This document shows positions 25,194 to 33,383 of a stretch of DNA of 37,130 nt, one piece after another (position 1 is the stretch's first letter; each line of letters begins with the position of its first letter). The stretch is taken from contig JADFYI010000013.1 in assembly GCA_015233145.1 (NCBI GenBank), forward strand, positions 1-37,130, in the 5' to 3' direction. The position numbers and the translations under genes are program-made. The stretch is from Candidatus Omnitrophota bacterium. Lineage in GTDB: Bacteria; Omnitrophota; Gorgyraeia; Zapsychrales; Fredricksoniimonadaceae. The notes beneath the pieces were generated by a model. That model was not told the DNA's origin. It saw only the letters and a list, made by a program, of their open reading frames with translations, and ran no database searches.

Positions 25194-26333
25194 ATGAAAA
25201 ATTTGGCAATTGTCCCTGGAAACAGCTTTGAAGATTTGGTGGAAAAAGGCCTCGCGCAGAGCCTCGCGGGCTATTTCAATCCGCAGGGGTTTTTTGATAA
25301 TGTTTTTTGTTTTTCCCCTTTTGAGAATGTTGAGCGAGAAGCGTTTAAGATGCACATTATTCCGACCAAAGATGTGGACCTGGTTTCCCGAATCAACGCG
25401 CTCGCGGTTGACATTGTGCGCGCCTACGGCGGCGGGACGCCGCTCGAGATGTCGGTTTTTTTCAGGGCCAAGGGGGTGCCGGTTGTTGTTTCCATCCATG
25501 ACAAGCGATTGGAGAAAATCAGCCCGGCCATCCGTTTTGCTGATGCGGTTTTTGTGGTTTCCGAGGAGTTGCGCGCCATTGTCCAGAAGCTGAATGTCCG
25601 CCGCGAAAGGATTTTTGTCGTTCCTAACGGGGTTGACGGGGCTCTTATGAAGCCCCTGGGGCCTAATGATTTGGGAGATTTTCCGGCGAGGTTTCCTTTC
25701 AAGCGAAGGATTCTTCATGTCGGCAGAAAATCCAAGGAAAAAAACATTGAGGCCATTATCCGTGCCCTTCACAGGCTGGGCCCTGAGTATGGCCTTGTGG
25801 CTGTCGGCCAGGGAGACCCTTCTTTTTATGAAACGCTGGCCAGGCAGCTCGGCGTTGCGGACCGCTGTATTTTTTTAGGCGGGATTTCACAGGCGGAGGT
25901 GGTGCGTTTTTATAATTGGGCGGATTGCGTGTGCCATCCGAGCAGGTCAGAGGCTATGTGCAATGTGCTTTTGGAAGCCCTGGCCTGTGGGATTCCGGTT
26001 GTCACCACTGACACGGCAGCTGCCGGCCTGGGGGACGCGCCAAGCCGGGCGATGCTCCTTGTGCGCGACCCTGAAGATGACGAAAGCCTTTCTGTTCTTA
26101 TCCGCCGCGCGTGTGAAAATCCTGAAGCCCGCCGGGAATTGAGAGACAATGCCAGGAAAAGCGTTGAGCATCTTTTTTTGAAATACACGCAGGCGCACGA
26201 GATTGAATGCTACAAAAAGGTCTGGCAGATGCACCTTCGGGGCGATTTTCGCCGCGGCATTTTTGACGCCATGGAACTGAAGGTGGCGCATATGGAGCGG
26301 AGGGCTGAAAAAAAGCTTCAGGAGAAAAAATGA
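25194..26333 (+). CDS. GT4-family glycosyltransferase
   Basis: A 379-residue GT-B-fold enzyme, cytoplasmic, that would add a sugar from a nucleotide-sugar donor. The C-terminal half has HVGRKSKEKNI at about 175-185 and the family EX7E motif (E253 to E261) in HPSRSEAMCNVLLEALACGIPVVTT. The N-terminal half is short and divergent, without the usual glycine-rich GGxxR loop, although FVVSEELR and VPNGVD are typical GT4 linker elements. A ribosome site (GGAGTGA) lies in the end of the wzt gene, 6 nt upstream. Donor and linkage cannot be told from sequence. Confidence 0.9.
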   Translation: MKNLAIVPGNSFEDLVEKGLAQSLAGYFNPQGFFDNVFCFSPFENVEREAFKMHIIPTKDVDLVSRINALAVDIVRAYGGGTPLEMSVFFRAKGVPVVVSIHDKRLEKISPAIRFADAVFVVSEELRAIVQKLNVRRERIFVVPNGVDGALMKPLGPNDLGDFPARFPFKRRILHVGRKSKEKNIEAIIRALHRLGPEYGLVAVGQGDPSFYETLARQLGVADRCIFLGGISQAEVVRFYNWADCVCHPSRSEAMCNVLLEALACGIPVVTTDTAAAGLGDAPSRAMLLVRDPEDDESLSVLIRRACENPEARRELRDNARKSVEHLFLKYTQAHEIECYKKVWQMHLRGDFRRGIFDAMELKVAHMERRAEKKLQEKK

Positions 26334-27163
26334 GCAGCCGCGTGACGATTGTTGTTCCGACGTATAACCGCGTCAACTTGTTGGCCGAGGCGCTTAAAAG
26401 CTGCCTGGCCCAGACGCATGAGGACCTGGAGGTTATTGTTGTCGATGATGCCTCAACAGACACCACGGAAAGTTTTGTGCGCGGCCTTTCAGACCCCCGG
26501 GTTATTTATGTTAAGAAGCCCCGGCAGACAGGTTCGGTCGCTTCAATCAATATGGGTTTTGCCCGCGCGTCAGGTGATTACCTGACCTGGTCTTCGGATG
26601 ATGATCTTTATGCGCCCGGAGCCATAAAAAGGCTTGTCAAGGCGCTGGAAGAAAATAGAAGCATTGATTTTTTTTATGCCCATTATGCGATGATTGATCT
26701 TGAGGGAAAAATCCTTTACCCTGCGCGCGTGGAAGATCCCGAAGGCCTGGACCGGGATAATTATGTGGGTCATTGTTTTCTTTACCGCAGAAAAGTTTAT
26801 GAGGTGGTGGGAGATTATCACGCGGAGCCAGTGCTGGCCGAGGAGTATGAATATTGGCTTCGTGTGCGTGCGAAGTTTAAGATGAAAAGGATACCGGAGC
26901 TTCTTTATTATCACCGGATACATCCTCAAAGCATCACGGTCAAAGCGGGAGAGTCGCGGGTGCAGGAAGCTGTGGCTCAAGCCCGCCGCCCGTTTATTCC
27001 GCGCTGGAAGCACTATTTTTATCGCGGGGAATTGTTTTATCATAACGGCAGGCGATGGAAGGCCGCGGGATGTATTTTAGTTTCGATAGTGCTTTGCCCT
27101 CTCAAGAAGGCGGCATGGCGGATTTTGGCGAAATTAATTTTGCAAAACAATAAGGCAAAATAA
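26330..27163 (+). CDS. GT2-family glycosyltransferase
   Basis: A 277-residue GT-A enzyme. It shows VTIVVPTYNRVNLL at 5-18, VVDDAS at 37-42, the metal-binding SSDDDLY at 88-94 and the acceptor-side acidic motif in LAEEYEYWLR. After the catalytic domain there is a basic tail with one short hydrophobic stretch (AAGCILVSIVLCPLKKAAW), so it may be membrane-associated. The start overlaps the previous stop as ATGA, with GGAG at 26321-26324. Confidence 0.91.
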   Translation: MSSRVTIVVPTYNRVNLLAEALKSCLAQTHEDLEVIVVDDASTDTTESFVRGLSDPRVIYVKKPRQTGSVASINMGFARASGDYLTWSSDDDLYAPGAIKRLVKALEENRSIDFFYAHYAMIDLEGKILYPARVEDPEGLDRDNYVGHCFLYRRKVYEVVGDYHAEPVLAEEYEYWLRVRAKFKMKRIPELLYYHRIHPQSITVKAGESRVQEAVAQARRPFIPRWKHYFYRGELFYHNGRRWKAAGCILVSIVLCPLKKAAWRILAKLILQNNKAK

Positions 27164-27166
27164 AAC

Positions 27167-29104
27167 ATGTGCGGCATCGCGGGATATATTTTGAAAGAGC
27201 GAAAAACGGTTGATCCGGCTTTTATCGCGCGTTTTTTAAACGGCATCCGCCAGCGCGGGCCTGATGATGAAGGTGTCGGGCTCATCGACCGCGCCGGCCG
27301 AAACACGGGCTTTTTCTGGATGGAAAAGACCAGCAAGGAGGTTTCTGCCAAACTTTCCCGCCTGGAAGGGAAAACCATCCCCCATGATGTCGCATTGTTG
27401 CATACGCGTTTTTCGATCATTGACCTTTCTTCCGGAGGGCATCAGCCTTTTGTCAGCCAGGATGGGCTGGCCGTTCTCATCTTTAATGGCGAAATTTATA
27501 ACTATCTGGAACTGAGGACAGAACTGGCGGCAAAGGGCGTGCGTTTTCGGACGTCTTCGGATACTGAGGTTTTGGTTGAAGGGTGGCGGGCCTGGAAGGG
27601 GGATTTGTGGAACAAGCTTAACGGCTTTTGGGCCGCCGTCATTTATGATAAGAAAAATAATACGGTTGTCTTTTCACGCGACCGGATGGGTGTGGCCCCC
27701 CTTTATTACCGTGAAACCCCGGAGGGGTTGTTTTTTTCAAGCCTGATTGATCCTTTGCGCTTTATTGCTCCCGGCGGAGACGTTTTCGATGAGGATGCTA
27801 TTCGCGGGTATCTCGACACCGGGATCAAAGACCATGACGGGACCACATTTTTTCGCTATATCCGCTCATTTCCCGCCGCATCCAGCGTGACTTTTAACTA
27901 CGGCGCCGGGTCCTGGGTTTTGGGTGCGGAGACCCGCCAGTATTGGGACCTTCCCTCAAGGCCTCTCACCGAAGACGATATAAGCCTTAAAGACTCCTCA
28001 GCCCAGCTGGAAGCTCTCCTCGTGGACAGTGTCCGCCTGCGCCTGAGGGCCGATGTCCCCGTAGCTTTTGAATTGTCAGGCGGGCTTGACAGCTCATCGG
28101 TTGTGGCGGCCGCTGCCAGGATGTATGACCGGAAATTAACAGCCTATACCATCAAGGTGCGCGGCAAGGATGAAGAGCCTTATGCCCGGGCCATGGCCAA
28201 ACGTTACAATATTGATTTGCGGGTGCTGACAAATGTGGAAGACAATTTCTCCCACAATGCCGAGAGTTTCAGCCGTGTGATGGAAGAGCCCTATGACACG
28301 CCTGCCAATTATGCCCATCACGTGATGCTTAAAGAGATGCGGCGCGATGGGTTTAAAGTTGTGCTGACCGGCGCCGGTGGCGATGAAGTGCTTGCCGGCT
28401 ACGAGGCGAGTTTTTGGCCAACGGCATGGCGTGAGTGGCGCGCTCACGGCGGAAAATCTCTCTGGCAGGCCGACTATTACGAGTTTTGCCGGCGTTTCCG
28501 ATGGGGGCCGGATTTGAAAAAAACCTTTGGCGCCTATGGGCGCGGGTTGATGCGCATGACCGGGCTCGCGGGAATGTTTCGAGGCCCTGAAAAAGACTTT
28601 GTATTTTCAAGGGCCTTTAAATATGTTGAAGATTATGACGAGTTCCATTTTTACGAACAGAGGCGTTTTCATTTTTATATAGCCCTTTTGCCGTATTACT
28701 TGCGGAGCACCGATCACTACACCATGAACATCCCCGTGGAACACCGTTTTCCATTTCTGGATTATCGCGTGGCCGAGTTTGGAATGCTGATGCCGATTTC
28801 TTATTTGTTTCGTAACGGCTGGAATAAATATATCCTGCGCCAGGCCATGGCCAAGAGACTGCCTCCCAAAGTGTTGTGGCGCGGCAAGAAAATGGGGTTT
28901 CCTTTTGATTTTGAAAATTATTTCCTGCCGCGCGCGGATGAATTCCAAATTTATCTGAGGATTCTTGAGTCCAAGGGGTTTCGTTCCTGGCAGGATGAAA
29001 CTTATAAAACGCTCGCCTTGAAAGAACCCGAGCGTTTATGGCGCATGCTTTCTGTCGGGATTTGGCTTAAAAGCTTAAAAACACAGGCCGTTGATTTGAC
29101 ATGA
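27167..29104 (+). CDS. asnB: Asparagine synthase-like glutamine amidotransferase
   Basis: A 645-residue protein of the glutamine-hydrolysing asparagine synthase family. The N-terminal glutaminase has the catalytic C2 (MCGIAGY), R81 in HTRFSIIDL, FNGEIYN at 106-112 and D132. The synthase domain has the ATP pyrophosphatase loop SGGLDSS at 304-310 and TGAGGDEVLAGY near 400. Both halves look intact. Relatives in exopolysaccharide and O-antigen loci are thought to amidate sugar carboxylates, or amidate amino acids attached to the glycan, rather than make free asparagine, and the position between glycosyltransferases favours such a role. That substrate is inference. Confidence 0.92.
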   Translation: MCGIAGYILKERKTVDPAFIARFLNGIRQRGPDDEGVGLIDRAGRNTGFFWMEKTSKEVSAKLSRLEGKTIPHDVALLHTRFSIIDLSSGGHQPFVSQDGLAVLIFNGEIYNYLELRTELAAKGVRFRTSSDTEVLVEGWRAWKGDLWNKLNGFWAAVIYDKKNNTVVFSRDRMGVAPLYYRETPEGLFFSSLIDPLRFIAPGGDVFDEDAIRGYLDTGIKDHDGTTFFRYIRSFPAASSVTFNYGAGSWVLGAETRQYWDLPSRPLTEDDISLKDSSAQLEALLVDSVRLRLRADVPVAFELSGGLDSSSVVAAAARMYDRKLTAYTIKVRGKDEEPYARAMAKRYNIDLRVLTNVEDNFSHNAESFSRVMEEPYDTPANYAHHVMLKEMRRDGFKVVLTGAGGDEVLAGYEASFWPTAWREWRAHGGKSLWQADYYEFCRRFRWGPDLKKTFGAYGRGLMRMTGLAGMFRGPEKDFVFSRAFKYVEDYDEFHFYEQRRFHFYIALLPYYLRSTDHYTMNIPVEHRFPFLDYRVAEFGMLMPISYLFRNGWNKYILRQAMAKRLPPKVLWRGKKMGFPFDFENYFLPRADEFQIYLRILESKGFRSWQDETYKTLALKEPERLWRMLSVGIWLKSLKTQAVDLT

Positions 29105-30336
29105 AAATAGCTTTTATTGTCGGTGCTTTTCCGGCGGTATCAGAAACGTTTGTTTTGGACCAGATGCTTGGCCTTTTAAATGCCGGGCATGAGATTCTGA
29201 TTTTTTCCGGCGCGCATGGCGATGAGGTGGTTGTCCATGATGATGTTCTTTCTTCCGGGATCCTGAATCGCGTGCGTTTTTATAATGAAAGGCCTGTGTC
29301 ACGCTGGGCGCGCGTGACACGCTTTTTTGCTCTCTTTCCATCGGCAGTGCGAAGTTCGCCTTGCGCGGTTTTAAATTCGCTGAACGTTTTTCGTTTTGGC
29401 CGCGAAGCGCTGTCCTTGAACATGTTTTTTAAAACGCTTGTTTTTCTGGAAGCCAGGGACGTTGACATTATTTTTTGCCACTTTGGGGCCAACGGCCTTG
29501 TGGGTGTCTTGATGAAAGATGTTGTCGGCTTTCACGCCGAGCTTGTGGTCGTGTTTCATGCGGGAGATCTTTCTTCGTATGTTGAAAGAAAAGGCAAGGG
29601 CGTTTATAAAGGCCTTTTTCAAAAAGGCGCGCTTTTTTTACCGGTAAGTTTTTACGCGCAAAAGAAACTTGTTGAGTTGGGATGCCCGCCGGAAAGAATC
29701 CGGGTGCATCATATGGGCGTTGATCTTTCAAAATTGCCCATGACAACGAAAGATTTTCGCGCCCAAGCTCCTTTAAGGCTTTTTTCCGCTGCGCGGCTGG
29801 TTGAGAAAAAAGGATTGCGTTATGCCCTGGAGGCTGTTGCGCTGCTTGTAAAAGAGGGAATCCCTTGCGAGTACCGCATTGCCGGCGACGGGCCGTTACG
29901 GTCAGGCCTTGAGGCCCTGGCCAGGGAGCTGAATATTGGATCGCAGGTGAAATTTTTCGGATGGCAAAAAAGAGATGCCATCCGGCAAATGCTCAGGGAG
30001 GCTGATATTTGCCTTTTGCCGAGCGTCAAGGCTGTTAACGGCGATGAAGAGGGTATTCCTGTCAGCTTGATGGAAGCCATGGCGTGCGGGGTGGTGGTTG
30101 TGGCAACGGCTACGGGTGCAACTTCGGAGCTTGTTAAAAACAATGAAACCGGATGCCTTGTGGAAGAAAAAAATGCGCGTGCCATTGCTGAAAAGGTTTG
30201 CTTTTTATACCGCAACCCTTCCGAAGGCCGCAGGATGGCCTTGAAGGCGCGCGAAGAGGTTCAAAATCAATATAATAACGATGTGCTAAACAAAATTTTG
30301 GCACAAGAATTCCAGGCGGTGGTTTATGAAAAGTAA
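29101..30336 (+). CDS. WcaL/AmsK-like GT4 glycosyltransferase
   Basis: A 411-residue GT-B enzyme. The start IAFIVGAFPAVSETFVLDQ and the C-terminal segment LLPSVKAVNGDEEGIPVSLMEAMACG are typical of the colanic-acid WcaL type; the latter contains the GT4 EX7E pair. SAARLVEKKGL marks the donor-binding half, and FHAGDLSSY the acceptor-side domain. The start codon overlaps the previous stop (ATGA). It probably adds a side-chain or main-chain sugar to the lipid-linked unit; the sugar is unknown. Confidence 0.92.
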   Translation: MKIAFIVGAFPAVSETFVLDQMLGLLNAGHEILIFSGAHGDEVVVHDDVLSSGILNRVRFYNERPVSRWARVTRFFALFPSAVRSSPCAVLNSLNVFRFGREALSLNMFFKTLVFLEARDVDIIFCHFGANGLVGVLMKDVVGFHAELVVVFHAGDLSSYVERKGKGVYKGLFQKGALFLPVSFYAQKKLVELGCPPERIRVHHMGVDLSKLPMTTKDFRAQAPLRLFSAARLVEKKGLRYALEAVALLVKEGIPCEYRIAGDGPLRSGLEALARELNIGSQVKFFGWQKRDAIRQMLREADICLLPSVKAVNGDEEGIPVSLMEAMACGVVVVATATGATSELVKNNETGCLVEEKNARAIAEKVCFLYRNPSEGRRMALKAREEVQNQYNNDVLNKILAQEFQAVVYEK

Positions 30337-31879
30337 TTCTCGGGATGTGTTTTGGACAATTTTTGTATCAGCATGGCTTTCCATGGCAGGGTTTGTCCTT
30401 GTTATGGTGACAACGGGTGCTTATGGGCTTGGCGTTACCCCGGATACGGTCAACTACCTGCATGCGGCTAGGTCTTTTTCTGTGGGCGAGGGGTTTTTGG
30501 GCTTCTCGAAAATGGGAGAGGCTATTCCTTTAACGCACTTTCCTCTGCTTTTTCCAGCGGTGCTGTCTTTGGGGAATTATTTAGGGCTTGATACCCTGGA
30601 ATGGGCCAGGGTTCTCATGGCTTTTTTGTTCGGTGTTAATATTTTCCTTTTGTCCATGATCGGATTTTATACCACGGGAAACCGGCGGGGCGCTTTGTTG
30701 GCCGGCGGGCTCGCGCTTATTTTTGTACACATTGTTGAGGTCCACCTGATGGCGCTTTCGGAGCCCATGTTTTTGACAATCATTCTTTTGTTTTTAGGAA
30801 CGCTCATGCGGTATTTGGAAAAAGGCAATATCAGGGAACTTATTTTGGCAGGATTTTTAGCCGGGACAGCGATTGTGACGCGTTACAGCGGCGTTGCGCT
30901 TTTGCTGACCGGGGTCGTGGTCGTTATGGCCAATTCTTTTAAATCAGGTAAAGAAAAATGGCGGGATGTTTTTTTCTTTTTTATGCTGGCCATCATTTTT
31001 CCTGTGCTGTGGTTTTGCCGAAACGTGAATGTCTCCGGGCATCTGTTGGCTTATCCTCTCGGGCTTTCGCGGCATGTCTTTGTGTCACTTGGCAACGGGG
31101 TAAACACACTCTCTGAATACCTGATGCCCGATACCATGCCGTTTGCGGTGCGGCTTGTTATTTTAGGGGCGTTTCTCACTTTTTCCGGAGTCTTGGCGTA
31201 TAAGGTCATTTCCACGGCTTCTGTGGATGATAAACGATCGCGCGCCTGGCTGGGCTTAAAGGTGATGGGGATATTTTTTGTTGTTTATACGCTTGTCGCT
31301 TTTTTGGCCATTATGTTTGTTGACAGGGGCGCTGTTGAACTCGATAAGAGGATTTTGATTCCTTTGGCGGTTGTGTCTGTGGGATTGGTTCCGGTCTTGA
31401 TGCCGAGAGCGGTTTCGGAAAAGAAAACAACGCGAACCTTGAGGGCGAGGATGGTTTTTTTAATTATTTTTATGGTTTTGATGTTTCTTCGCACAACACA
31501 GCTTGTTAAGAATTTTCGTCACGACGGGTTTGGGTATAACGGACGAGAGTGGACACAGTCGTCTTTTGTTAAAACCGTAAAAACATTAAGCGACCAGGGC
31601 ATTGTGTATTCCAACGACCCTGAGGCGTTTTATTTCCTGACACAGCGGCCCAGTGTCCTTATTCCGCAGGAAGGGCGGGTTGTTTCCTATTTTTCCCATC
31701 CCGAGGAAGCGGCCAGGGCTTTTGTTGAGAAAAAGGGGCTTGTTGTTATTTTTGAAGAAAAATATTTTCGGCCAGACCCTTTATGGTGGAAGTTTTCCCA
31801 AAGCGCGTCTCTTGTTCCGTTGCTGCGCGACGGGTGGGGTGTGATTTATGGTTCTCCTTCGCTCAAGCATGCTAAATAA
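30326..31879 (+). CDS. Polytopic GT-C-type glycosyltransferase, first copy
   Basis: A 517-residue membrane protein with about ten hydrophobic segments and a soluble C-terminal domain of about 120 residues. After the first helix comes LGVTPDTVNYLHAARSF, with D40 placed as the first-loop catalytic acid of GT-C enzymes (ArnT/PMT-like), which use lipid-linked sugars on the periplasmic face. RYSGVALLLTG in the middle also fits the dolichyl-mannosyl-transferase-like fold. The end (SNDPEAFYFLTQR) resembles the C-terminal soluble domain of this class. It overlaps the previous gene by 11 nt. Substrate unknown. Confidence 0.8.
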   Translation: MKSNSRDVFWTIFVSAWLSMAGFVLVMVTTGAYGLGVTPDTVNYLHAARSFSVGEGFLGFSKMGEAIPLTHFPLLFPAVLSLGNYLGLDTLEWARVLMAFLFGVNIFLLSMIGFYTTGNRRGALLAGGLALIFVHIVEVHLMALSEPMFLTIILLFLGTLMRYLEKGNIRELILAGFLAGTAIVTRYSGVALLLTGVVVVMANSFKSGKEKWRDVFFFFMLAIIFPVLWFCRNVNVSGHLLAYPLGLSRHVFVSLGNGVNTLSEYLMPDTMPFAVRLVILGAFLTFSGVLAYKVISTASVDDKRSRAWLGLKVMGIFFVVYTLVAFLAIMFVDRGAVELDKRILIPLAVVSVGLVPVLMPRAVSEKKTTRTLRARMVFLIIFMVLMFLRTTQLVKNFRHDGFGYNGREWTQSSFVKTVKTLSDQGIVYSNDPEAFYFLTQRPSVLIPQEGRVVSYFSHPEEAARAFVEKKGLVVIFEEKYFRPDPLWWKFSQSASLVPLLRDGWGVIYGSPSLKHAK

Positions 31880-33383
31880 TTTCAAAGGAGCTTCGCAGAA
31901 ATGGACGGTTGCGGCTTTGGCCGGAGCTGTTTTTTTTGGCATAATTTATTTTTTTTCGGTGAATGCCTTTGACCATTCTGTTCCCGGGGGAGACACTTCG
32001 GCTTATGTACTTCTGGCAAGATCGCTCAAAGAAACCGGGGCATTAAGGTCGGTTTGGTCGGTCGGCTCGCCGCTTCACGGGCAGCTTTCGACGGGGTTTC
32101 CGATGCTCTTGGTGCCTTTTTTAACACAGGGCGGCATCCATATCACCCTGGCGCGTTATATGGTGGTCGTGTTTGCCGCCGGGTCGTTTTTGGCCGTATT
32201 CTTTTTGTTTCGCCGGACATCTGAAATCCTGGCGCTGGGGACAGCCCTTTTAACAGCAGGGAATTTGCTGATTTTTCTTTATGGCCGGAGTGTCCTTTCT
32301 GAGGTCCCGTATCTTTTTTTATCGCTTGCCGCATTGATGGCCTGGAACTGCTATGAAAGGGCCGAAGCCAAAAGCATTGCTTTTGATTTTGGTCTGGCTG
32401 TCCTTTTGGTCGAGGCATTTTTAATGCGTTCGGCGGGAATTTTCTTAATTTTGGCGATATTGGGACGTCTCATTGTTCTTTCCCGTAGGCGCGGTGGCAA
32501 TTTCTTAAGGTCGAATCCATGGTTGGTTTGGCCCGTGATTGCGGTTGTTGCGCTGTGGTGCGTCAGGGAAGCCTGGGTCGTGCATCTTTCCCAACAGACG
32601 TATTTTTACGAGATTTTCGCTGGAGATGAAGGCCGCGGAGGCTCTTTTTTGGCGTTTCTCAAAGGCGGCGCGCGCGGTGCGTATGCTTTTTTAGTTTATG
32701 CCATTCCGCAGGCGTTGTCGAATGTTCGTTTTAGCGGCAGAAGTTTTTTGGCCGTGTCCCTTTCCGCTGTTTTTTTGTATGGCTTTTTACGTTCTTTGAT
32801 TCACGAACGCCGTGCCGAAGCCATTTATGTGGCCATGTATCTGGGCTTTGCCTCGTTTTGGCCGTGGGTACAGACCTCCGGGGCAAGGTATGTGGCGCCT
32901 TTTGTTCCGTTTTTAATTTATTATTTTCTTTTGGGGGTGAAAGATATTTATGGTGTTATCCAAAAAAATCTTTTTTTAAAAAGTTTTTTTTGGATGGCAG
33001 TGTTTCTGGTCGCAGGGGTGTATGGGGCGCATGGGCCCTGGGGGATTCAAAAGTCCCTGTCAGTTGCCCAGGAAAATTCTGCGCCCGCAGTGTTTGAATG
33101 GGTGAGAAGCCATGTTTCTGCCAATGAGGCTGTGTTCAGCTTTGACCCGCCGGCCATGTTTTACAACACGGCCCGGCGGGCCCCGGATGCGGCAGTAACA
33201 ACAGTCAGTTCAAGGTCTTTACAAAGGCTTGTGAATAATGGCCGCGTTGCCTGGGTTGTGGATGACACGCGGCTTAAAGAATCAGGCACGGTTGTTGCTC
33301 CCCTGGTTAAGGGCGGGGTTTTTCAGAAAGAATTTGAGGCCGGGACCTATATCGTCTATCGGGTTAAAAGACAGGTGTTATGA
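31848..33383 (+). CDS. Polytopic GT-C-type glycosyltransferase, second copy
   Basis: A 511-residue membrane protein of the same general type as its upstream neighbour. The first outside loop reads VPGGDTSAYVLLARSLKETG, with D49 as the probable catalytic acid, followed by eight to ten helices. An RSAGIFLIL segment matches the RYSGVALLL segment of the previous protein, and a soluble end (FSFDPPAMFYNTARR) matches too. The start at 31848 overlaps the upstream gene by 32 nt, a relatively large overlap; the ATG at 31869 is an alternative, but neither has a strong ribosome site. The two genes probably arose by an old duplication, but they are now divergent. Confidence 0.8.
   Translation: MVLLRSSMLNNFKGASQKWTVAALAGAVFFGIIYFFSVNAFDHSVPGGDTSAYVLLARSLKETGALRSVWSVGSPLHGQLSTGFPMLLVPFLTQGGIHITLARYMVVVFAAGSFLAVFFLFRRTSEILALGTALLTAGNLLIFLYGRSVLSEVPYLFLSLAALMAWNCYERAEAKSIAFDFGLAVLLVEAFLMRSAGIFLILAILGRLIVLSRRRGGNFLRSNPWLVWPVIAVVALWCVREAWVVHLSQQTYFYEIFAGDEGRGGSFLAFLKGGARGAYAFLVYAIPQALSNVRFSGRSFLAVSLSAVFLYGFLRSLIHERRAEAIYVAMYLGFASFWPWVQTSGARYVAPFVPFLIYYFLLGVKDIYGVIQKNLFLKSFFWMAVFLVAGVYGAHGPWGIQKSLSVAQENSAPAVFEWVRSHVSANEAVFSFDPPAMFYNTARRAPDAAVTTVSSRSLQRLVNNGRVAWVVDDTRLKESGTVVAPLVKGGVFQKEFEAGTYIVYRVKRQVL

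Noticed and set aside
30326-33383. Recent tandem duplication of the two GT-C genes
   Set aside because: They share general layout and a few motif positions, but I see no DNA-level similarity; at most they are ancient paralogues.
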